Positions 12,512 to 24,500 of a stretch of DNA of 64,000 nucleotides are shown one piece after another. The DNA is from Megalonaias nervosa (Eukaryota; Mollusca; Bivalvia; Unionida; Unionidae): positions 186,001 to 250,000 of the forward strand of contig JAECUM010092831.1 of the NCBI GenBank assembly GCA_016617855.1, written 5' to 3'. Position 1 is the first letter of the stretch. The number at the start of each line of letters is the position of its first letter. The notes below the pieces were generated by a model. It had not been told where the DNA came from. It searched no databases and worked only from the letters and a program-made list of their open reading frames with translations. Made by a program: the position numbers and the translations under genes.

Positions 12512-15500
12512 CTTTATTTAGAGAAGGTAACTCAGTTAGTTACGGAACTAATCTACCTTGAGGACTTCTAACTGTTATGTACAATATATATAGCATATAC
12601 AACATGATGTGAAGAATCTGGCTTGACACTAAATAATTAAGTGATTTTAAAAGTCAAAGTATCAAGCCTGGAACACATGCACAGGCATCTGTGGACACAT
12701 AAACATATATAAAAAATAAAATATCATCCTGCATTGAAAAATTCATCTGTGAAAATGATGCAAAATTACAGAAAAGCAGGCGGTATTTATTGTACTAGAA
12801 CTGTTCAATTGTCTGAAGATTTCATCCATTTGAGACATTGATTGTGAAAAGAAGAAATGCTAGGTAAGGAAGATGCTTTTGATTAGGATGATCAAAGGTC
12901 ATAGGTCAAGTTGACTTGGACTGAAAGAAGACAAAATGGTTTATGTACGAAAATTTATATTATCCACATCATTGAGAACTGTAGAATATTATTATGTATT
13001 TTTTATGGTATTCTTTTTTACCTTTATCTTCTATAAACCTTTTAAAAGATGTTAACAACTGTCCCTTTTATCCTTTATAGGGTAGGATTGTATCTTCATA
13101 TTTATTTGGAAGGATTTATCTTCTTTAAAGTTTTATAACTTGTAATTTGCACAGTGCAGTCAGCATTGTGCCAACATGCTCCAGAACTATATACATACAT
13201 CTACATGTGAGCACCCCTGATAAGTTGATTATGTCTTAAAGACGCAAAGAGATTAATATTAAATCTTATTCATCTGAAGTAAATGAACTGATTTCTTAGA
13301 TCCATTAGGTCTACCAACTATCAAACTTCTGCTGTAATTTGAGATCTGGCAAGAAAAACAATTTTAAGAATTTAATTTCAGAAATTTTATCTGAAAGGGT
13401 CCACTTTTTTTCAAAACTGATTTGTTCAAGCCACAGTCTGGATCACCACAGAAAAATGCCTGTGGCATGTGACATTGTACCATCACCTGTTGTCCAAAGT
13501 GGACATTTCATGAGTTGGTTGAATATAGTCCTACACATGTTCATTAGTTGCTTTGTGTTGTGTCCATTGAGCCTCAGGGAAATAGGCAGCAGATACAGAT
13601 AGATCCATGTCAAGGCCTTGTTACAGATATTCATTTCTTTTTGTATAGATCAGAGGAACTTTGTAGAGCTTCTTCAGGCAGTAATATTGCAATAGCACTT
13701 GATCAGATTTGAAACAGTTTTCTTTGGATTTAATGAATTGGGTGATTGGGTAAGTAAGAATAACATTATACAAAAACAGAGTGTCTCAAAATTTTCCAGA
13801 CTTTTCAAGTTAGGATATTGTCCAGACACTGGTTTTCCCATGACAAAACCATGCTGTATGATAAGCAGCCAGGGGCGTACCTAAACTATTTGGCACCTTG
13901 GGCAGATCCTTCCTTTGGCACTCCCACAAATAATTTTAAAATGTAAACACACAGAAATATATATTATGTTTGCAAGTAGATGTTTTAACAGTACGGTGCT
14001 GTCATAAGCAATTGGAAATAGCTTTTACTTTGGCAAATTTTTCATTCGGTTTGAAAACTTGTACTGGTATTTAAACTCTTCCAATGGCACCATCCCTTCT
14101 GGATGACACCTGGGGCAGACCCACCACCCCCACCCCACCTTAGTACGCCACTGTAAGCAGCTCCCCATTTTCACAGCTTATGGCAAATTTAATCACTAAA
14201 AAATCCAAAAGTGAACTTTCTGGGCTCATTACAGAAAAAATATTATACTTGACCATTTGAACAAGTGACTATGTATTTGACTTATTTATTTAACGTCGTG
14301 AAGGCATTATTCTAGTGTGGGTGAGTTAAAATATCATGTTGGTAAGCCTTCTATTGTACTTTCAGCGGCCAAACTTGGACGCCGGTCTAGAAAGATGAGA
14401 GATCTGATCCGCAGTATAGAGGATAAACAGACAGAACAAGCACTTCATGGTCTACTGAGTTTGAATTCCGACATTGACCCTGCAAGGCAGCTAGTGGAGG
14501 CCATGGAACCAAATGGTCTAAATCGCACCGAGCTCAACCGACAAGAAATTAACCATCTGTCAGTTGCTGCATTACAGATGCTGCTAAAACAGAGAGCTCA
14601 AGCTGGTCCAAACTTTCCGAAATATAGTAGAGCTGAAACCTCCATGCTATCTGAATCTCCTGCAGTTTCCAAACCTGATATTGACTCTTCCATGACATCT
14701 GAAAATGAACAACCTTTGGATCTCTCAGACGAGTCCAATTCCACATCATCCCAAGACAAAAATTATGGAATTCCATTGAATTTGGTCACTTCTGCATCCA
14801 GATCTATGCCCACTCACTCACCATTTCCTCTTCAGTCTCCTCTTTCATTACAAACATATCCACACCAGCAAGTGGTCATCAAAACAGAGAATGAAGAAGA
14901 GGATAGGATATTTGCCCACTTTCCAACAGCAGTAGGTCCATCTATGAATTTATCAACCCGGAATAGTCCGATACCAGAACAGATTAAAAAGGCACTCAGT
15001 GCTCAGCAGCAGTCGGTCATTGTTCAAAATATGACTCTTGACCTTCGTAAAAATATAAAAATGGAAGAAAAAATAAGTCGAAGTCCGATTAAAAAGCGTC
15101 CATATGTTCCAATGAGTGAAGTTGAGGAGGGAGAGGTGATCAACAAACAAACACGATTAGGCACTGATTCACGATACAGTAGCAGTAGTAGTAGTGATAC
15201 CTCCCCTTCACCAGGAATACAGTCATCAGAATGTAGTCGAGTTGACATATTTCCCACAGGCATGATCAGTAATAGAGTAAACCAGATTTCTTCAGATTAC
15301 ATAACTGCACAGGCTCTACGAGGGCATCCATTACCTGTTATGACAAATGCCAGCCTTGAGAGACAAAATGTGTCACAAGCGGACAACAACACAGCTGTAG
15401 TTGCACCAATTGTGAAAAATAAATTTCCTTCACTACTTAGTAAAGAGGATGAAGCTCGACTTACAGTTCCTCTTTTGACGTACAAAATCCACGAGTCTTT

Positions 15501-18500
15501 CTTCAGTACCTTCACTTTCTTAAAGGCTCGACTTGCAGAAATGCAGTACAAAGTGCGGGAATTCAAAGGGCTTGACTCAATGGATGGAATGATCAACAGA
15601 CTGATTGCTAAACACATTGAGGACTCTAATTTCCAGGTATTTTGTCTCTTTATTTCTTTGTTTATATATTTTGCTCAATTGGTAATAGACCAGAAGAGCT
15701 CATGGTATGGTCTGTTGTCTGTGTGTCAGTTAGCAAGCACCAGTTTGTTATCACTACTCCTACTAAACTAGATGGAGGATTGCCATGAAACTTTACACAC
15801 ACATTCATCCCATGCTTGTGCTGGTCCAAGATGAACATCCAGTATGGCCACCACAGCAGTCATCTTGAAAATCTTTATATCACCACATGAATGGATAGTC
15901 ATATCAACATGGGGTTTTTACTAAAAGACTTCTTATGATGTCTAGATGGTCCTAAATGAAAATGGTGATGATCTGAAGTCGAATATGGCCACCATGGCAG
16001 CCATCTTGAAAAGCTTATTGCAACTCCTCTGAAAGAGAAACTTGTATTGACTTGGGGTTTTCACCAAAAGACTTTTTATGATGTCCAGTTGTCTTAAATG
16101 AACAGTCATCATGCCAATCTAACATCCAGTAAGGTCAATGCATGGTGGCCATCTTGGAAATCTAATTGCTTCTTCTCCAGAATGGAGGTAGTATCAGCAT
16201 GAGGTTTTCACTAAAAGATATTTTATGATGTCTGGTTGATCCTAAATGAAAATGATGCAGATCTGACATCCATACTGACATGGAGATTTTACCAAATGAC
16301 TTTTGATGTCTACTAGGTCATAAATGATAATGGTGCTGATCTTGGGTGTGATATGGTTGCCATAGTGGTCAGCCTGAAAATCTTATCATTACCTCAAATG
16401 AATGAACGATCACATCATCATGGGGTTTTCTCTAAAAGACTTCTTATAATGTTTTGTTAACTCATTAAACCCCAGGAGGTTTTTGTTGTTTTAGCCTGAA
16501 ATGTGAGTAGGAACACATTTTGGGGGCTGTTTATTCCAAATTCCCATCTTATCCTACTTTTTGAGGCTAAAAAGTCTAAAATCCAGACACAAAATCGGAT
16601 TCCAACCACGGGCGAATTTTTGGTGGGAAAAAATCGGGTCCAAGTAATTATGTTTTTTCCTCTGTATTTTGTAGTGCAACTAGAACATCCAGATTATTTG
16701 GTATCATTGTAGAGCTACATCTGTCTACCTTTCTATAATACCACCCACTTTAGTATATCTTAAATGACCTTGACATTACAGAGCACGGAAGTAGTCTACT
16801 ACCTCCTGATGCATAAACGAGGTGCCAGGGGTTAATGAGTTAATTGTAAATTAACAGAGTACTGATCTGACATCCAGTATGAGACAATCCTGAAAATCTT
16901 GTTGTATCTGCTCCTGTTAAAGGGAAAGCCATTTTGACATCAGGTTTTCCACAGATGAGTTCTTTTAATGTCTACTTAGTCTTAATTGAAAATCACTAAC
17001 CCTCAATATGGCCACCATGGCATACACGTGACATTAGATTGGCTTCTAAACCACTCGATTTTTTTTATTGACATGCAATTGATATTTTTGTACAAGGGGA
17101 TTGAAAACAACAAGTGCATGTTTTGCCATAATAAGTAGTCTCTTCATTCTACAATAAAAAGTTTTGAACATAAATCAGATTAGGATTCTGATGGCAGTGT
17201 TGCAGTAATAATTAAATAATGAATCAGTATAATGTCAATTAATGAAAAAGGAAGAGTTGTTTATATTATAGTTCACTGCAAAGAATTGTTTAATAAAATC
17301 CAATAGTATTTTTAGTTTCCTTTACAAGATTGCTGTCTATTAACCACTGTTGACATTCATTGTGATTATTAAGCTTCATACTTTTGAGGCTGTCAGTAGT
17401 CTTCTGGTCCAGTTTTCCCTTCAGTCACTTTGCATTTTGTAAAGAATGGAGAATGTTCTCTCTGTATCAGCATTAGAATGTTGTAATGACTGGACAACTA
17501 TGCCTGTAAAGAAGTTCCAGCTTCAGTTTCCTGTGACTGGCTTTGTAAGGTTGCTGACTGCTTATAAATACTTCTCCAAGTTATGTTCACCCCACAGAGG
17601 AAGTTCCTAACTTGACTTAAGATGTATTCCTGAGCCTCATCCTCAAAGGCTTCTTTCTCTTCATGGAATATATCCAAAAATCTGTAGGCAGGTTTCACCA
17701 CTGTAAATAACAAAAAATAAGATTGATTTAGACTTTAAATAAACAGTGAAAAAATACATGATGTATTTATTCATTTATCAATAATTTTTCCCAACTATAA
17801 AATGAATTATTCTGCATATATATGCATATATATGGGGTTTTTTTTAACTTAATGTATGTGCATGAAATCTTCAAAAGTTAATGAAATACATACAAAAAAT
17901 GCATACCTTTGAAACACACAGTTACAAATTCAAACCTTTGCTACTTGCCTGCACACACTTAAAGCCCTAATGCCGCCGTTACATGCAAAAAGTTGTATGT
18001 GCCAGATCTTCTGAAAAATACTGAATCTTGAAAGATATTGCGATCATTGGGTTCCATTAAAAGCAGATAATATCAACATTTCATCACACTTTAAGCCATG
18101 TAATTTCTCCCTTGAACTGAAAAACCTGGCCATTTCTTAACATGTACGAATTAATCAGATTTTGATAGGTGACATTTGTAAGTCTGCTGAATTCAGTCAA
18201 AAAAGATGGAACACAAAATTTGAAGATGTCACCATTGTAAACACACGAAGCTAACACAATGCTTTATCAGATTGTCTTCAGCCCAAGTTTGCCCTTCAAA
18301 GTATTCCAGTGCCCCAGCTGATCACCAATATTCATCCAAGTCTTATTTTTATCTAATGCATGCTTTTTCTTCTCATTTCCTCTTTAAAAAGCAGGCCCGT
18401 CTCTCTTCATTTCTTCTCAGATAAATTTTTGCACCATGTGTGAATGCTGTTGTCATTAGTTATTCATTAACAGAATTTGTCAAATGTATCACATTACTGC

Positions 18501-21500
18501 TTTTGGAGCACTCAAAAAAGAAAGGAATTACAAATTCTGCCTTCCGAACCTTAGTTAAATTTTTAAGGATGGTGAAATTTATGATAAATGGCGGCATTGG
18601 GACTTTAAACTCTGATGTCCAAACATTGTTGAACTTGTAATATGTTTTAGCCATTGATTTCTTAGCATTCGGAGAAAACATATTTCATCATGTTTTCATG
18701 AATTGAACAAAAATATGTAAGAGCTGCCCTTAAATATTCCTCTTTAAACAGCTAGAACAATGCAATAACAATTAAGTATGACACAAAAAAAATTAAAATA
18801 CTTACTCTAGTATGTCTGCTGTTACGTATCGGCTCGTTTAAAGTAACACAAAGAAAAGAGTGACGACAACAAGCTTTGTAAATTTTAACAAAAATAATTT
18901 ATTTCCCCAGAAAACACGGTGAAAAGGTGAAAATATGAAATAGGACTTACGATTTGCAAAGAAAATCAAAAAATTTGTCCTAAAACTGTGAAAAACACAT
19001 AAGTCCTGTAAATAAACAGTTCTAATTGAAATAGTCTGAATCTCAATTCCGTTCCAAGATAGCGGATGATGACGTCAGACGAAGGTTTTTACACAAGTGT
19101 CCAGAATTTTCACTGTGAATCACAATTTGTACTGTTCTGTTCCAACTTAGAATTAATTTCACCAAATGTCTTTGTCCAAAGCCAGTTGTGTAGTTCTCTA
19201 GGGAAAATAATTATTATTTAAAAGATAGATGAAGTGCAGCTATCATCAGTAACAAAACACATGTTGTTCTACAGTCGTTCTACAGACGTACGAACAAACG
19301 ACTCTTTCCAGCACAAAAGAATACCTTCTTCTCAAGGTATTAGAAACTCTATAAGATGTTACAATGTGTCTCCCTCTACAGTATTAAAATATGACTCTCT
19401 ATGACTATTTCGCAGGTACCTGAGTATTTAAAGCAAACTAAAACGTCATTCCATGTACACGCATGAAGAACACATGGTGATTTTGAAATCTCGCCATCGC
19501 AGTATAGAATGTCAACAAGTATAAGTAGAAATGACCGTGGTCACAACCAATCATTTACATAGCTATTGCCGACTGTTTACTTGAATCGACATGCAAAAAT
19601 CGTGCTCACGCGAGTCACATTTACGTTCTAAATAAACACAATGTTTCTATCAAAATGTCAGACCCTGCGAACATAATCATCATCACAATAAAAATTATAA
19701 TAATAAAAAATAAAAATGAAACAGAAAGAATTCAAATTTCAACACACATGTAATTAAACTACATGGTCGTAACACTGCTAAAATCATTTAGTATGGTTGG
19801 TCTCTCGATTTTATCTCCCCTCAACCATAAGTCAGTTAGTTTCATCAAAGGTTCCATGGACATCATCACCACCTTTTATTCCTTTAATACTTCTAACACC
19901 TTAAAAAAATATCCCGCATTTGGCCTTTAACCTCCCGAATTCCATCATTAAAGTAATCGGTTAACAGCTTTGTGTTCACGTCAGCTGTTCATTAGCAATT
20001 CTTGCACCGATCATTGTATTGTTGGAACATTTTTGGTTCCAATATATTGGTTCAGGCTGGTTTCTCTGAAGTGATGATAGAGCATGTAAAAACACTGTGT
20101 TTGAGATTTTGTATGAAATTTTTTTTTTTAAATTCTTTTAATTTTCAAAAGTGGTAGATGTTCAGTAGAATCACATTTATGTGGTGGCTATCTTGAAAAT
20201 ATTGTATTTTCTACTCCTAAATGGATGGTTATATCAACATGGGGTTTTCACTTCTTGTGATGAATAGTTAGTCCTGAATAACAATGGTGCCAGTCAATGG
20301 CTGCCATGATTGTTGTCCTGAGGATTTTATTGTTGCTACTTCCCCTGAATGGATGATAATTATGTGGGATTTGACCAAAAGACTTGTAGTGATATCTGCT
20401 TTATCCTAAATGAAAATTGTGTCAATCTGACATCCAGCATGCTCACTACAGTAGCTAATTTTAAAAATCTTGTTATTGCTAAGATTATCAGAGATGGTTT
20501 CAACACTTAGCAGTCAAAAGGGAGAAATGGTCTTATCTTGAATTCCTTGAAATTCTTTTTGCTCATTAGAGCATCAGTCCCTTCAAAGGACTCTTGTTAT
20601 TTCTCTGCACTTTCAGTAATTCATACATTATTTGATGTTTATTTTGTGTACATTAGTAAATGGTGAGTTCAAAGTAATATCCAAACATTCTTTAATAAGC
20701 ATGTATCCATCTTTCTGGTAAAATCTTGCATATAAATAGCCATTTTTAAGTGCACATCTCCATCCCAGCATGCCTTGTGGGAGGGAAGCAGCTGCTAAAA
20801 CTGCATAGAACAGAAAGATTTTCAGAGAAACTTGCATCATTCATGCCTGGTATATTGTTACCATTTAACTTTGTGTGTTAAATTAGTTTTGAAAATAGAT
20901 CTTACATGCAGTGTTTCACTTTACCCTCATTTGTGCTTCAGAGACCCCCAAATTTTTAATTTGACCCTAAGTTTTTATACCAAAGTTTGGTTTTTTCACT
21001 CAGTCTGACCCCCAGCTCTGACATCAAGGGGATTATTTTACTCTTAGTCTTGCAACCCTTGGGGATACACTGCTGACAGGTGTTATGTGACATAAGCATT
21101 TTAATTAATAATGAACCTTTCAAGTGAAGAATCTGCAACATAGATAAAAGGAACCAACTCTTCTATTAGACATAACACATTATGACATCATCACTCTTTT
21201 ACTATGAAGAGCTTTAAGGTGTTGAAATTTACACTAATGATATTTTTTAATTGGACATTGAAGGTATTACATTGAGTACAGTAAGTTATAACTTTTCTGA
21301 TTGCAAGTGTCTGTCACTAGCAGCCTTTGTATTGTCAACACAGATTTTGTTTAAGATTTTTGTAGATGGGGTAATGTGAATGTACATTGTAACATGATGG
21401 GCAGAGTGGTCATCAGACTATGTGGAACCCATGTCATATCTAACTCAATATTATTAGAAGTAAGAATTCAGACCTATGTAGGCTTTTGTTTTTTGCTTTA

Positions 21501-24500
21501 ATATGTAACTATTTTCTCTAATTTATGCTAAAATACATGTCACACTTCTAAGAAACCATTATCATTTCACTGCAGTTTTGTTACTGCCATGTCATTTTCC
21601 TGTAATGCAGTGGCTGTCATGAAGCTATCAGGATATTTTGATGGCATACAATGTCATGTCACATTTTTATTTGTCTTGAACGTAAAGGTTATCATATAAG
21701 GATATTACATGGAAGACACCTGCAATAACATACTGTACATCAGAAATATATGTGGAGGATTGAATTTCCTTTTTTACATGGATAAAGAATATCCACAAAA
21801 TTAGACCCATAATGAAAGATAGTTTTATAAATTGGGTGTAAGCCTCAAGACAAACAGTGTTACCCACAAAATTTTACCCTCATAAAAATGATCAGCTTGC
21901 CCATTGCTTATTAAATCCCATAAATACACTGCACAGCTGTATGGACACACTTTATTGCTGTTCAGGCTGCATAAATCTACAACTACTGTATGTACTTTTA
22001 AGACAAGTCCAACTACAATCTTCACAGACCCAGATCTGCCAGTGCATAATGCACCGACAGATCTGGGTCTTTGCAGTTTGTTTAGAGTAATCAGTGGAAC
22101 AAACAACATAGACCTTGATCTGCAGGTGCATCATGCTACAGCAGATCAGGGTCTTTGTTGTTTGAAGTTTGACTCGACTTATAAGCAAGTACAGGTGGTA
22201 ATATTTAGTTGGTAATTTTAGATCTTTCCATTGCGGTTTCATAGGGTGGCCATATTTGTATCATGTGATATTCCAATATTACGGTAATGATATCACCTAG
22301 TGCTTGTTACTATAAAAACATTGATACACATTTATTATATGTGTCATTTATTTGCATGAGTATTAACTTTATGCTTGCATAGCTGTGAAACACTATTTGG
22401 GGACTTCTGTATCCTAGAGTTTAATGTTGTTATAGTTTGGACATTTTCAGTCTAGTTTCATCAGATTAGCTTGTTTTATAACAAGAAGCAGTAATTTATT
22501 GATTTTTCTTTTCCTCCATTGTTTTTATTGTAATTCTAAATTTTGAATTAATTTCATGAAATTGTCTTAATAAAATTTGGTGAATGATGTCCACCTTATG
22601 AATCATATCTGCTGGAATAATTAATAATTTTCATATTTCAACTTTTGTTTATGTATTTTTTTTATTCACTATTTTTAAAAGAAAGTTTTTATTATGATAT
22701 CACATGAGTGGGTACTTAACTGAATATAGAAATACACAACACACAAATGAACCAGTTAGGCTGTTGTTGTTGTTGTTGTTGTTGTTGTATGGTTTAATGC
22801 CATTTTTCAGCACAAGATAGGCTATACATGGCAGCCAGTATATATGGTGGAGGAAGAACCCGGGAAAACCCCGGAAACAACCACCGACTGATGAGAAACT
22901 ACTGGCAAGCTTTCTCACATACCCACATTGGCTGAATCTGAGACTCGAACCAACGCAGACAGAGGTGAGATGGCAGTGATCTGTAATGGTGAGCGCTTAA
23001 GACCACTCGGATACTCGGGGCCCCACCAGTTAGGTAATGAATCATACATATAAATACATTTATATGTATTAATTGATCAGTAGATAAAATTCTGTTCAGT
23101 ACCACTGTGAATGTCATATTTTTAAATGAAATGAAGACTTGATAGCTATAAATTATCTTGCCCATCAACAGTTGTAGTTTATTCACAATATATGCAGCAT
23201 TGTAAAAATAGCTTTTCTGCATACAGAAATAAATAAATAAATGCCCTCACATTATTAATGAATGAATTCCAGTGTGTTTCAGCATGTTCAACCTAAACGA
23301 TGCCATGCAATATGTAGCAAAGTGTTTTTTACAGCAAAATTGAAAAAGCAGGGAAACTATAAATGAAAACACTTGTGACTGCCATCATAATGACACTTAA
23401 TTCTTTTAATTGAATTCAGTATTAAATTGGTAATTGTAAAAATCATTATTTGCTTCTGCATGTAGGACATGCAGTGTGAGAAAATAATGCTATTCCATCC
23501 CCCAAAATTACTTGCATGACAAATATACAGAAATAAAGCTATATTTTCAAAGAATGTTTTCTTTTCAATTTCTTTATTTTAATAAGTATAGGAGAAAACC
23601 TCAGTAAGCTAAAACTTGAAAGCTTGTTTTGAAGAAATGTCTGGGTTTCATTTAAATTAACAGGATAGTTAGGTTCTTACTATATTTTTGTGCATGATGA
23701 CTTTTAAGAATATGCACAAAGGAATTTAGTGAACATAAGCATCTTGATTCAAGTGTCATTTTTGACATTGATTCTAGTGTAAGCCAAAACTACCGTAAGT
23801 AATTACAAGGGAAAGACTAGTGTAACTTTTAAGATGCTGAACAACTGTAGGCAGCTATTTTCATAGAGTTATAAACATTTCATTTCTTGTGAGAGGAATA
23901 CATATTTGGTACCTTTGTAAAGAAGACAAATTCAGGTCTGTGAAAATATGCTCATAAACAAGTTTAGTCTCAAACAGGTGACTATGCTGGTAAATCAAAA
24001 CATAAGTTAGATAAATGTCATTGTATTCTCTTAAAAAGTTAAGCATTTAAAGAGTAACATATGGTCAGTTTTTGGACCATTGTGATGGTCTTATAAATCA
24101 TGGCCTTGGTAAATGCAGTGCTATCTCCCATTTCAGGGAAAGCCACTTGTGGGTAATGATATTTCTACAGGTGTTCAAAAAATGAAATAGACAAAGTTTT
24201 AAGTTCTTTTCTTTATGGAAATAAATTTGAATAAAAACATATAACTTTGCACGAGATTAATTAAGTGAAACACCAAGACAGTTTTTTTGGTGAGCATATA
24301 TCATTGGCATGTATAATTGCATTTTACCTGGACAAACCTGTCACCTGACAGACTTTCTCCAAAACTGGATCCAGCAAGCCTACTTTGCCGTAAGATAACG
24401 ACAGAGTCACTGTTTGGATTTTTTTGTGTACATCAGAGTTTATGAAGATAGGGACTTTCATATTTACAAAAGAATTTTTGCCAGACTTGTATTAGTTGTT

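Larger units (their letters stand above)
5060..14365 (+). other. Intron between zinc finger II and hinge exons
   Basis: 9.3-kb intron, donor GTTGGT and acceptor TACTTTCAG. Besides the repeats listed separately it contains TG-rich and poly-G simple sequence (7436-7475, 8546-8559), a CT/TA microsatellite and an AT microsatellite (about 11919-11960). The stretches 6650-10195, 10400-11910 and 12600-13860 show no coding similarity that I recognise; open frames there are short and unsupported. Confidence 0.75.

Noticed and set aside
14317..14365. Upstream extension of the hinge exon as an alternative translation start
   Set aside because: It opens with GTG, not ATG, and the AG acceptor at 14364-14365 joins the zinc-finger exon in perfect frame.
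15297..15617. 106-residue minus-strand open frame
   Set aside because: It lies wholly antisense to the hinge exon and shows no protein features of its own.
21825..22242. Four overlapping open frames of 77-103 residues on both strands
   Set aside because: They fall in the two-hairpin MITE, whose complementary stems keep both strands open.
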